DNA of 64,000 bases, from positions 372,001 to 436,000 of the forward strand of contig QOQU01000003.1 in assembly GCA_003327455.1 (NCBI GenBank), read 5' to 3'. The position numbers and the translations under genes were made by a program. The notes beneath the pieces were generated by a model. The model made no database searches, was not told the origin of the DNA, and was given only the letters and a program-made list of their open reading frames with translations. Shown in pieces: positions 43,971-52,344 of the stretch. How positions within the stretch are numbered: the stretch's first letter is position 1; each line of letters starts with the position of its first letter. This DNA is from Anaerolineae bacterium (GTDB lineage Bacteria > Chloroflexota > Anaerolineae > Anaerolineales > UBA4823).

Positions 43971-45125
43971 TTGAGCAAGTTCTTTGGTAAATTGGTTACA
44001 ATTCTCGTTGACGCTACTGATATCACTCAACTTTCGGGTAGTCGCACAGCTGTATATGAGTTATATAAAGCTGTTATACCACTCAAGCAAGATTGGCGTT
44101 TTATTATTTTCGTAAGCGCCCTTGAAAGAGAATTTCTTCAATACCAAAATGTAAAGCAAGTTTGTATTCCCTCTCACAATAGACTATTACAACGGATGTT
44201 TCTCCAATTACATATACTTAAATTTGAATTGTTAAGTACAGCCGATATTGTGCATTTTGCTAGATCTGTCGGGGGATATGTATTTCGTGCAAAAAGCATT
44301 GTTTCAGTTTTTGATATTTCATCAATAATACTACCTAATTATTATCCTTTCTCGACTTATGTATATTGGAAAAAGGTAGCACCATGGTTATTATCGAGTA
44401 GTACTAAAATAATCGCAATATCGCATACTGTTAAGAACGATCTTGTAAATAGTTATGGATTTCCAGATGATAAGATTGAAGTTGTATATTGTGCCCCAAA
44501 GACGGATCTTGTAAAAAGCTATATAGATACACATCAGCTTGATATTGAGAAGTTAAAAATAAAATATTCACTCCCAAATAAGTATTTATTATATTTAGGT
44601 ATCTTAGCCAAAAAGAAGAATTTGCCAACATTAATCAAGTCTTTGGTGTTATTGAAGAAGAGGTCCATTCAATTTCCACCTTTGGTAATTTCTGGTGATG
44701 TATATCGAAAGAGCGATGATTTTGAGTCCATAAAATCTACTATCCAATCACATAAATTGCAGCAAGACGTTATGATAATTGGGCCTGTACGTGATGACGA
44801 ATTAGCTGCTTTATATTCTGGAGCTGAAATTTTTGTTTATCCATCACTACACGAGGGATTTGGAATTCCTTGTATTGAAGCAATGGTCTGTGGGGTGCCT
44901 GTTATTACGACAGCTAGTGGAGCTATTCCTGAGATTGTCGCAGATGCAGCCTATCTAATAGAAAACCCTTTAGATCCTGAGTTGTATGCTAATGCAATTG
45001 CTTTATTGATAAATAATCCTGAGTTTCGTCAGAAACTCATTGACAAGGGGAAGAAACGATCTCAGGATTTTGAATGGACAAAATCAGCAAAGAAATTAAT
45101 TGAGATTTTTGAGTCAATCATATAG
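43971..45125 (+). CDS. Glycosyltransferase family 1/4 (GT-B)
   Basis: A 384-residue glycosyltransferase. ISHTVKNDLVNSYGFPDDKI and LYLGILAKKKNLPTLI are typical GT1/GT4 segments; the donor site is YPSLHEGFGIPCIEAMVCG with the two conserved Glu residues. The start is TTG at 43971, right after the GT4 stop; another TTG lies at 43992. It is part of the AT-rich glycan operon, with the first methyltransferase eight bases downstream. Confidence 0.92.
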   Translation: MSKFFGKLVTILVDATDITQLSGSRTAVYELYKAVIPLKQDWRFIIFVSALEREFLQYQNVKQVCIPSHNRLLQRMFLQLHILKFELLSTADIVHFARSVGGYVFRAKSIVSVFDISSIILPNYYPFSTYVYWKKVAPWLLSSSTKIIAISHTVKNDLVNSYGFPDDKIEVVYCAPKTDLVKSYIDTHQLDIEKLKIKYSLPNKYLLYLGILAKKKNLPTLIKSLVLLKKRSIQFPPLVISGDVYRKSDDFESIKSTIQSHKLQQDVMIIGPVRDDELAALYSGAEIFVYPSLHEGFGIPCIEAMVCGVPVITTASGAIPEIVADAAYLIENPLDPELYANAIALLINNPEFRQKLIDKGKKRSQDFEWTKSAKKLIEIFESII

Positions 45126-45133
45126 GTGTCGAG

Positions 45134-45928
45134 ATGAAGAGGTTTGAAATAGATCCTGAAAACTATAATGATGAGTACTACTTAGGTGAATGTGATGGAT
45201 ATCATGAATTTTTATCGGATAATCTAGGTGGTGCACCTGCGCGATTAAAAACAATTTGGGATGTTGCAGATGTCACCGCCGGAATGGTTGTGTTAGATGC
45301 TGGTTGTGGGAGAGGTGAGATATTAAGAAAGTGCAGACAAGATAAGGTTTTTTGCATTGGGATTGATTATTCGAAGTATGCTCTAAGGCTGGCAAAAAAT
45401 TTTATCACAAAAGATACTATTGTCACGGAACATAATTCCGTTTACTTGATTCAGAGTGACCTTGAATCTATTCCCCTTGCTGCGAATATATTTGATAGGG
45501 TAATTATGAGTGATGTTGTTGAGCATATTGAACCTGAGAGGTTTATAAGAGTTCTAAAGGAAATAAGAAGGGTTATGAAAGTAAATGGAGAATTAGTTAT
45601 TCACACAATGCCTAATCTTTGGTACTACCGATATGGTTATCCGATATTTCGTTTTATAGAATCGTTGCGTGGAAATAAATTACCAAAAAACCCTCGCTCT
45701 CGGTTTAAGTATTCTCACTTTCATGTTAATGAGCAAGATCCACGTCGGTTAAAATCTGCATTACAATCAGCAGGTTTTCAATCAAAGGTATGGCTATATG
45801 ATTATAGAAAATATTCTATGTATCCACTAGTAATGAGGATAGGTATGCGAGCAATCACAAAGTTACCGTTAATCAAGCTAATATTTTGTGATGATATATT
45901 TGCAATCGGGATAAAGACCCATGACTAA
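45134..45928 (+). CDS. Class I SAM-dependent methyltransferase
   Basis: A 264-residue methyltransferase. The SAM motif I is VVLDAGCGRGEIL at about residues 52-64; motif II region DRVIMSDVVEHIE and motif III LKEIRRVMKVNGELVIHT follow. The C-terminal part, with PRSRFKYSHFHVNEQDP, resembles sugar or lipid methyltransferases of polysaccharide loci. AGGTGTCGAG precedes the ATG. It overlaps the next methyltransferase gene by eight bases. Target unknown, probably a sugar or the lipid carrier. Confidence 0.88.
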   Translation: MKRFEIDPENYNDEYYLGECDGYHEFLSDNLGGAPARLKTIWDVADVTAGMVVLDAGCGRGEILRKCRQDKVFCIGIDYSKYALRLAKNFITKDTIVTEHNSVYLIQSDLESIPLAANIFDRVIMSDVVEHIEPERFIRVLKEIRRVMKVNGELVIHTMPNLWYYRYGYPIFRFIESLRGNKLPKNPRSRFKYSHFHVNEQDPRRLKSALQSAGFQSKVWLYDYRKYSMYPLVMRIGMRAITKLPLIKLIFCDDIFAIGIKTHD

Positions 45929-46640
45929 AGCAAATGTTACCTACGATAACTCCAGAATTATGAAGGCAAAAAAGATAATAAGCGTATTATCAGACTACAG
46001 GGGGATGAGCACAAAACCTATTTATAACTTATGCTTAGATATAGGAAGCAATAAAGGAATTATTACACATGAGATATCCTCATATTGTAATCGTGTTATT
46101 GGGATTGACAACTCTTTGGAATTGATAAAATCATCATATGTCAATAAAACAGAAAATATTGACTTTTTAGCAGGAGATGGCTTACTTTTACCTTTCAAAG
46201 ATAATACATTTGACTTAGTGATATGTGCTCAGGTTTATGAACATACAACGTCACCTGGCTTATTGCTTAAAGAAATTTATCGAATTCTGCGTCCAGGTGC
46301 AGTATGTTTTTTTAGTGGACCTAACAGATTGTGGCCTTACGAATACCATTACCGTTGGTATTTTTTACATTGGCTTCCTCGAAGGTTGTTAGATATATAT
46401 TTTCGCTTAATTTATAAAAGAAACTTTGATCTATATTTACTAAATTATTGGCAGATTATGAAAATGTGTTCAAAGTTCAATGTTATTGATTACACCACCT
46501 ATGTGGCGTATGAGTTAGGTGATTTTGTAATAGAAGAAAAGATGCTAATGAATTTGCTTACTGCTATTATTCCACGCTCTTTTGCAAAGCATATAACTTT
46601 TCTTTTTCCTAACTTTAATTGGATATTATTAAAGCCATAA
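45921..46640 (+). CDS. Class I SAM-dependent methyltransferase (Methyltransf_11)
   Basis: A 239-residue methyltransferase with SAM motif LCLDIGSNKGIITHEI (residues 36-51), DLVICAQVYEH and LLLKEIYRILRPGA. The C-terminal part is rich in Tyr and Trp, with NRLWPYEYHYRWYFLHWLP, as in membrane-associated O-antigen or cell-wall methyltransferases. It overlaps the upstream methyltransferase. The two are only distantly alike, so each may act on a different residue of the same glycan. Confidence 0.85.
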   Translation: MTKANVTYDNSRIMKAKKIISVLSDYRGMSTKPIYNLCLDIGSNKGIITHEISSYCNRVIGIDNSLELIKSSYVNKTENIDFLAGDGLLLPFKDNTFDLVICAQVYEHTTSPGLLLKEIYRILRPGAVCFFSGPNRLWPYEYHYRWYFLHWLPRRLLDIYFRLIYKRNFDLYLLNYWQIMKMCSKFNVIDYTTYVAYELGDFVIEEKMLMNLLTAIIPRSFAKHITFLFPNFNWILLKP

Positions 46641-46846
46641 ATCTCTTTATTACTCAATCATAATCAACATTGTATCGAGCCGGATGTGGCAATAATCTGA
46701 TTGGAGTTTGTTGAGAGTTTCCATGGTCTCACACAATACGTACTTTATTAGACAAGAAGTATATTGCAGGTGGTTTCATCCAATACTACTACAAAAGATT
46801 CATCACACGTTCAACGACGATCCTCATAATTACTACTAAAGTATTA

Positions 46847-46875
46847 TTGTGGCATTATGAATACTTCCATATAAT
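46847..46875 (+). promoter_or_regulatory. Promoter of the four-repeat secreted protein
   Basis: TTGTGG (46847-46852) and a perfect TATAAT (46870-46875) with a 17-base spacer. It lies in the 284-base non-coding gap 46641-46924, whose remaining bases show nothing else I can name. An AAGGAG at 46911-46916 is the ribosome-binding site for the ATG at 46925. Confidence 0.65.
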
Positions 46876-46924
46876 AATTATCAAAATCTAAGATATATTC
46901 AGTCTCAAGTAAGGAGAAAATGAT

Positions 46925-48370
46925 ATGAAAAGGCTAGTCAATTTTATACTGCTCTTAATCATGATTGTGGGTTTTTCACAGAGTGCATACGCTTTTCCTT
47001 CAGGATCATGGGTTTCGGGGGTAACAGTTGCTAATTTGACGAATGAACAAGCTACTATCTTAATAACCTTCTATAATCAGGATGGTAGCGTTGCTCTTTC
47101 ATTCGATGGGGGGACAATTCCTGGGAATGGTTCTAAAACCTGGTATTTACCCAGCCATGTTTCTGGTTTGAGCAGCGGATTTATCGGCTCTGCGGTTGTA
47201 AGTTCTGACAAGCAAATTGCTGCAATCGTAAATACTCAGCTTCCCAGCGGATCAAATCCAACGAGAGTCGGTACGAGCACTGGAGTGAATTCGCCTGCTG
47301 AAACAGTATATGCTACGCAAATAATGAAAAATTACTACGGGTGGAATTCTTATTGTGCGGTACAGAATACAGGATCATCTCCCTTCACGGTCTCAGCATA
47401 TTATTATGATCAGAACGGTACTCAAGTTGGAGCGCCAAGAACGCAATCAATTCCAGCAAATGCTAGTTACATATTTGACCAATCCACCGATAGTGGCTTA
47501 TCTAATGGATTCACTGGGTCCGCAAAGTTTGTCGGTGATTCTACACATCTACTAGCAGTAGTATGCAATTTTTACAATGCAGGTACAGGTAGCAATGACG
47601 CTCAATTCCATAGTTACAATGGGATGGGAATCGGCGGTACAACCTTGTATGTACCCCGAGTTGTAAAAGATTATTACGGCTATCAAAGCGGGATCAAAAT
47701 CCAGAATATTGGTACGGAAACATTGACTGTTACAATTAACTTTAATTTTAATGGTGTACAATACACACTAACATCCCCGAGTATTAGCCCTGGCCGATCT
47801 TGGGGCCCATACATGGGTGATCCATCACAATTAAGCGGAGCAACACCGAGTTTAGCAGCGGTTAGCGGAAGTGGCTCGGCTGTCATTAGTGTAAATGCTC
47901 CCAACAGCAATAAGTTGATCATTGCTACAATTAACGAAGATAATAGAGTCAATCCTGCAGGTAGAGGAGTTACATACGAAGCAGGACTATTATCTGAAGC
48001 AAGCAATGTAATTGTGTTCCCTCAGATAACATCGGAATATTACGGCTATAGCAGTGGTTGGCAGGTTATGAAAGTTGAGAGTGGAAATGCAACATGCACT
48101 GCATCATATTCGGCGTCGGGTTCGATAGCAGCATTTACTGAGAATTTCACCCTAACTGATTCTCTGCCCTCTTTTAGTCGATTCGCTCCAAATGCGCCGG
48201 GTATGTTGGCTGGGATAGCGAATGATAATTACAACGGAGCGGTGACAATTACCTGTACTGGTGCGAAGGTAATTGGAATAGCCAATCTGTCTTATAGATA
48301 TGATTACGATAATAGGTATGGAAATGTATCCGGTGATAGTTTTACAACTGCTAGAGGGATTAATAAGTAA
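46925..48370 (+). CDS. Secreted protein with four beta-rich repeats
   Basis: A 481-residue exported protein with a signal peptide (to about Ala24, QSAYA). The mature part consists of four units of about 110 residues. The second, third and fourth units begin with related strands: QIMKNYYGWNS (about residue 131), RVVKDYYGYQS (245) and QITSEYYGYSS (368); the first starts with SGSWVSGVTVANL. Each unit has a QN-G or similar strand and a GFxGSA-like element followed by an IAAIVN-type strand. It is rich in Asn, Ser, Gly, Thr and Tyr and poor in charge, like surface adhesins or sheath proteins. No named family is recognised. It has its own promoter and a strong terminator. Confidence 0.8.
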   Translation: MKRLVNFILLLIMIVGFSQSAYAFPSGSWVSGVTVANLTNEQATILITFYNQDGSVALSFDGGTIPGNGSKTWYLPSHVSGLSSGFIGSAVVSSDKQIAAIVNTQLPSGSNPTRVGTSTGVNSPAETVYATQIMKNYYGWNSYCAVQNTGSSPFTVSAYYYDQNGTQVGAPRTQSIPANASYIFDQSTDSGLSNGFTGSAKFVGDSTHLLAVVCNFYNAGTGSNDAQFHSYNGMGIGGTTLYVPRVVKDYYGYQSGIKIQNIGTETLTVTINFNFNGVQYTLTSPSISPGRSWGPYMGDPSQLSGATPSLAAVSGSGSAVISVNAPNSNKLIIATINEDNRVNPAGRGVTYEAGLLSEASNVIVFPQITSEYYGYSSGWQVMKVESGNATCTASYSASGSIAAFTENFTLTDSLPSFSRFAPNAPGMLAGIANDNYNGAVTITCTGAKVIGIANLSYRYDYDNRYGNVSGDSFTTARGINK

Positions 48371-48395
48371 ATAGACAAACTTATTGTTTCATGTA

Positions 48396-48434
48396 GCTAT
48401 ACGAGCCATCTTCAAGATGGCTCGTATAGCGTTT
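48396..48434 (+). terminator. Rho-independent terminator after the repeat protein
   Basis: GCTATACGAGCCATC (48396-48410) pairs perfectly with GATGGCTCGTATAGC (48416-48430) around TTCAA, followed by GTTTT. The stem of 15 base pairs is unusually long. It isolates the secreted-protein transcript from the lipoprotein gene. Confidence 0.88.
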
Positions 48435-48494
48435 TCTAATTATTTGTTAAAGTGTAAATTAAAATATCATATAGTTTGTGGTGGAGTATCGCAA

Positions 48495-48989
48495 ATGAGG
48501 ACATTTTTATTATTTTGGGTACTGGCTTTTATGTTAGCAAGTTGCCAGAATTATAATATGCCTACCGTTTCTCCATACTCTCCATATCCAGAGATATCAC
48601 AGAGACAACCAAGAATTAGTCCTGAAAATGTGATAGATTTTAATACGATTTGGAATTCTAAACCTAAAAACGACAAGTCAATTATCCGAGGAAATATCAA
48701 AATACTTAATTCATCAATATTGCTAGGAGAGCTTTATTTAGCGAAAGCAGTATCTACAAGCAATCCTGAGATCTTTTTATTGGAGTTAGATCAAAGTACT
48801 GCGCCTAGAGCGTTCATTGATCGGACTACAGGCAATTTTATTTTCGTAGATATTGAGCCCGACACCTATGGAATAATTGCTTGGGAACCCATGAATTCGT
48901 TCCCTTTAAATGATTCAAAAGGAAATACTTTATATATTCAAGCCCAACCAGGTAAAATAGTTGATTTAGGGGAGATCTTTATACCGTGA
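48495..48989 (+). CDS. Lipoprotein with carboxypeptidase-regulatory-like fold
   Basis: A 164-residue lipoprotein. MRTFLLFWVLAFMLASC ends in the lipobox LASC with the anchored Cys17. A Pro/Ser/Tyr-rich linker follows. The C-terminal domain (about residues 62-164) has GNIKILNSSILLGELYLAK and FIFVDIEPDTYGIIAW, the beta pattern of a carboxypeptidase regulatory-like (transthyretin-type) domain. The ATG at 48495 is preferred; a longer in-frame reading from 48384 would start in the terminator. It lies at the end of the AT-rich block. Role unknown. Confidence 0.72.
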   Translation: MRTFLLFWVLAFMLASCQNYNMPTVSPYSPYPEISQRQPRISPENVIDFNTIWNSKPKNDKSIIRGNIKILNSSILLGELYLAKAVSTSNPEIFLLELDQSTAPRAFIDRTTGNFIFVDIEPDTYGIIAWEPMNSFPLNDSKGNTLYIQAQPGKIVDLGEIFIP

Positions 48990-49391
48990 TTGTTTATCCA
49001 TTCCTAATACAAAAAGCAAGATAAGTATATATATGGAGTTTTACCAGAGGATACAAGCGCTTATAGGATCAAAAGCAGGGCGTTAAATAATTTGTTTTAA
49101 AACAATAGAAGCAGAAAGCTTTACGAAGATTACTCACGATATGCAGTATAGTTGCTGCTGTCGTTTATTTATAAGAAAGGCTCGTGATCAACATGACTAA
49201 TAGAAGTGTTGGCGTGGAACTTTCATGCTAAGCTCCGTTCATCCAAATCTGCCTTACGTAAAGCAAATTGTTATGGTTACACGATTGGCATGTAACTTAC
49301 GTATTTAGTTCCGTATGTCCTATCCATTTTTTTGTTAAGATGATCTTTCACTCTATGCAGTTATACAAAAGGCAGTTTAGTATCAAATGAC
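48990..49391. other. AT-rich intergenic stretch, no gene seen
   Basis: These 402 bases contain no credible gene on either strand, only short frames such as the 12-codon one from 49192. CTTACGTAA near 49252 and CTTACGTA near 49297 are partial matches but do not form a clear repeat. No promoter can be assigned with confidence. It marks the right border of the AT-rich block, and may hold the decayed remains of an older gene. Confidence 0.4.
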
Positions 49392-51377
49392 ATGACATTG
49401 ATAAATTTTATCCATCTCTCACGAATAATAATCCTTGGGTTTTGTGTTTTTCTCCTGCCTGGCAGTGCGATCCTTGGTACTCTGATTCCCAAATGGCGCA
49501 AATTGCCTCTCGAAGTTTTCGCCTCGCTGGCGATGGGGTTGAGTATATCTTTTTACCCCATTTTGTTTTTATTTGCACATATACTCCATATTTCACTTTA
49601 TTTTCAAGTTCTATGGGGAATTATCATAATATTAGGAGTCTGGCTGGTGATTTTACTGGTCAAACAAAGAGACCTGATGAAAACATTTCTCGAACTAAAC
49701 AGATTTAGCAGGCAATTTAGAGAAAACTGGATTTTATATTCTTTGCTTTTGTTCGTTGGTATAAGTCTGACTTTTGTTCGCTTTTGGGCTATTCGCTCCT
49801 TGCCTTTGCCCATGTGGGGAGATTCAGTGCATCACACGTTAATTGCTCAATTGTTGGTGGAGAACCAGGGGCTGTTTGACTCCTGGCAACCGTATGCTGA
49901 GATGGAGAGCCTTACCTATCATTTCGGGTTTCATGCGAATGTCGCTACATATGCTTTGCTATCAGGATTAGAGACTGCTAAGGCGACGCTGATCGTTGGA
50001 CAGTTTATGAACATCTTTGCTGTATTTTGCCTGTCACCCTTGGCATGGAAAATTTCAAACGGAAATCGATGGGCAACGATTGCCAGTTGGGTACTTGCCG
50101 GCTTTGTCTTTTTTATGCCGATGTACTATACCAACTGGGGGAGATATACTCAACTTTGCGGTCAGGTGCTATTGCCCATTGTCGTGTTTCTGATCTGGGA
50201 TTTGTTGGATGAAGAGAATGATGATGCGGGAGTCAATCGCAACAATCGGGGGTGGCTGATTTGGCTGAAGCAAAGACCATGGGCAAAAATCCTGTTGGTT
50301 GCGTTGACTTCGAGTGGTCTAGCTCTCATCCATTATCGCGTCTTTTTGTTTATGCTGGGGAGTATCCCTTTGCTCGTGATTTTAAATCTTTCTCAGAAAT
50401 GCTGGCGTAAACAATTGATCAATCTTGCGTTGGGTGGAATCTTTGGCTTTCTTCTTTATTTACCGTGGTTTCTAAGTGTTTATGGCGGAAAACTCTTTGA
50501 GGGATTGATTCGCGGGATAACGACCTCCCCGGCTGCGATGAGTGACTATACCCGTGGATACAATGCCATTGGATCTCTCAGTGGTTATTTACCACTTCCA
50601 ATCTGGGTGATCTTTGTTTTCAGTATCGCCTGGGCGCTTTGGCGCAGAGATAAGAGCGTATTCTTCGTTGTTGGGTGGTGGTCTACCGTAGTATTAATGG
50701 CAAATCCAAATTGGGTGGGTTTGCCGGGTGCAGGTTTACTTAGCAATTTTGCGGTATTTCTTGCCATGTATATCCCTGCTTCTCTGGTCATCGGGATAGC
50801 TTTTACCTGGTTGATGAATCCTTTGCGGGTTAAAAAAACGCTCATTGCAGATATCCTTGGGACGATTTTGGTAATTGGTATTATCCTCGTAACAGCCAAA
50901 AGTCGCCTTGATGATATTCAGCCTGAACCTCATGCGATGGCGACCAACCAGGATATTCGGGCGATGGAGTGGATACGATCAAACACCCCTTCAGATACGC
51001 GGATCCTGGTTAATTCCTTCTTCGCTTATGGTGGTTCTACGATTGTTGGATCAGATGGGGGTTGGTGGATACCGTATTTCACCCAACGAAAAATCAGTGT
51101 CCCTCCAATGCCTTATGTGAGTGAGAAGGCACCCTTTCCCAACTATGTTCAGTATGTAAACTCGTTACGTCAGTTGATTGAGGAGAAGGGTTATACTCAC
51201 CCCGATGTGGTTGCTGAACTGAAAGCGAGGGGGTATGAATATGCCTACATCGGGGCGAAAGGGGGAAGGGTAAATTACACTGGCCCGGTTGTGATGAAAC
51301 CAAAACTTATGATCGAGAGCGGGTTTTATGAGGCGGTTTACCACAAAGGGGATGTGTGGATCTTACGTTTAAAGTAA
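49392..51377 (+). CDS. Large multi-pass membrane protein (DUF6541-like/GT-C-like)
   Basis: A 661-residue membrane protein. It has about 13 helices and a C-terminal soluble part. The loop LPLPMWGDSVHHTLIAQLLVE holds an acidic Asp next to His residues, followed by LTYHFGFHANVATYALLSG; both are typical of the large archaeal and bacterial membrane proteins classed as DUF6541 or GT-C-like. The C-terminus has AMEWIRSNTPSDTRILVN, a phrase shared with other proteins of this class. The base composition is again that of the host. It converges on the GT2 gene. Glycosyl transfer is inferred from architecture. Confidence 0.72.
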   Translation: MTLINFIHLSRIIILGFCVFLLPGSAILGTLIPKWRKLPLEVFASLAMGLSISFYPILFLFAHILHISLYFQVLWGIIIILGVWLVILLVKQRDLMKTFLELNRFSRQFRENWILYSLLLFVGISLTFVRFWAIRSLPLPMWGDSVHHTLIAQLLVENQGLFDSWQPYAEMESLTYHFGFHANVATYALLSGLETAKATLIVGQFMNIFAVFCLSPLAWKISNGNRWATIASWVLAGFVFFMPMYYTNWGRYTQLCGQVLLPIVVFLIWDLLDEENDDAGVNRNNRGWLIWLKQRPWAKILLVALTSSGLALIHYRVFLFMLGSIPLLVILNLSQKCWRKQLINLALGGIFGFLLYLPWFLSVYGGKLFEGLIRGITTSPAAMSDYTRGYNAIGSLSGYLPLPIWVIFVFSIAWALWRRDKSVFFVVGWWSTVVLMANPNWVGLPGAGLLSNFAVFLAMYIPASLVIGIAFTWLMNPLRVKKTLIADILGTILVIGIILVTAKSRLDDIQPEPHAMATNQDIRAMEWIRSNTPSDTRILVNSFFAYGGSTIVGSDGGWWIPYFTQRKISVPPMPYVSEKAPFPNYVQYVNSLRQLIEEKGYTHPDVVAELKARGYEYAYIGAKGGRVNYTGPVVMKPKLMIESGFYEAVYHKGDVWILRLK

Positions 51378-51383
51378 TCATCT

Positions 51384-52328
51384 TTAGGAGAAGTCTGATT
51401 TTCTAACCCGATAGAGGATTTCCTCTAAAATCTTGCGGTTAAAACTGATTAAATCCGCCAGAAGGCCGATCAGGAGGATTTGAAAGCCGATGATCAGCAA
51501 TACCGCCATCAGTAAGAGAGATTGCAGATTGCCGCCTCCCGTCCGCAAGAGGTAGTGAATGATCAGAAAGCGAATACCCAAGATGATCCCACCGAGGATA
51601 AAGATGCCACCGATCAGGGTGAAGAAGCGTAATGCCCGATACATGGCATAGGAGCGAATGATGGTGATGGTGGAGATGGCAAGATATTGGGGCAGGCTGC
51701 GGATGAGCCGTGAAGGACGTTTTTGAGGGTTGGTGCGCACCGGGACGTATTGTACCGCTAGTCCTTTTGAGCCAGCTTGAATGAGGGTTTCCAGTGTATA
51801 GGTATACCCTGAGAGGACAATGGTTTTTAAAGCTGCCTCGCGGCTATAGGCACGAAACCCACTCGTGGCGTCGGGAATTTCTAAACCGGAGGTCATTTCA
51901 AGTACCTTGCTTCCCCATTTCTGCAGAAGTCGCTTGAGGGGGGAGAATTCGGGGTGATGGGCTACCCCGCGATCGCCGATGACGATATCGGCTTTTTTCT
52001 CCAGGATGGGTTGGATAAGTTTCTCGATGTCCGCAGCCGCGTATTGGTTGTCTGCGTCCGTGTTTACGATAATGTCTGCTCCATATTCAAGGCTCGCATT
52101 CAGCCCGGCGGCAAAGGCGGTGGCTAAGCCAACATGGTGAGGGAAACGGAGAATGTGCTCAACGCCTTCTCGGGCGGCAACCAGAGCAGTCTGATCGTTG
52201 CTACCATCATCGATGACTAAGATTTCAATCTCATCAACTCCCGAAATTTGTTTGGGGAGGGAATGTAATGTCTCCGGTAGCGTTGCTTCTTCATTAAAAC
52301 AGGGGATTTGAATGATCAATTTGGTCAT
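51384..52328 (-). CDS. GT2 family glycosyltransferase, DPM1/GtrB-like with two C-terminal helices
   Basis: A 314-residue enzyme. The GT-A domain begins IIQIPCFNEEATLPETLHSL, has LVIDDGSNDQT, and the metal-binding DxD region IVNTDADNQY. Two C-terminal membrane helices (about residues 232-257 and 268-295) follow. This matches polyprenyl-phosphate glycosyltransferases, which make the lipid-linked donor used by GT-C enzymes such as those elsewhere in the window. There is no Shine-Dalgarno sequence; a perfect TATAAT on the minus strand ends eight bases before the ATG, so a leaderless transcript is likely. Confidence 0.9.
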   Translation of the reverse strand: MTKLIIQIPCFNEEATLPETLHSLPKQISGVDEIEILVIDDGSNDQTALVAAREGVEHILRFPHHVGLATAFAAGLNASLEYGADIIVNTDADNQYAAADIEKLIQPILEKKADIVIGDRGVAHHPEFSPLKRLLQKWGSKVLEMTSGLEIPDATSGFRAYSREAALKTIVLSGYTYTLETLIQAGSKGLAVQYVPVRTNPQKRPSRLIRSLPQYLAISTITIIRSYAMYRALRFFTLIGGIFILGGIILGIRFLIIHYLLRTGGGNLQSLLLMAVLLIIGFQILLIGLLADLISFNRKILEEILYRVRKSDFS

Positions 52329-52336
52329 ACAGGGAT

Positions 52337-52342
52337 ATTATA
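52337..52342 (-). promoter_or_regulatory. -10 box directly before the GT2 gene
   Basis: On the minus strand TATAAT (52342-52337) ends eight bases before the ATG at 52328. The -35 at 17 bases (TTCCCG) is poor. The -10 box abuts the stop of the M23 peptidase gene. Confidence 0.45.
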
Positions 52343-52344
52343 GC

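Larger units (their letters stand above)
42779..48989. other. AT-rich surface-polysaccharide island
   Basis: From the GT4 gene to the lipoprotein the base composition drops visibly. The single 60-base line at 44521 has 15 G or C by hand count, against 28 in the line at 12001. The block holds two glycosyltransferases, two methyltransferases, a repeat-containing secreted protein and a lipoprotein. No integrase, transposase, flanking repeat or tRNA was seen. Foreign origin is suggested by composition and by the variable nature of such loci; an ancient exchange is as possible as a recent one. Confidence 0.5.

Noticed and set aside
48990-49391. Possible insertion-sequence remnant or attachment site at the right border of the AT-rich block
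   Set aside because: No terminal inverted repeats, target duplication, transposase fragment or tRNA could be found.
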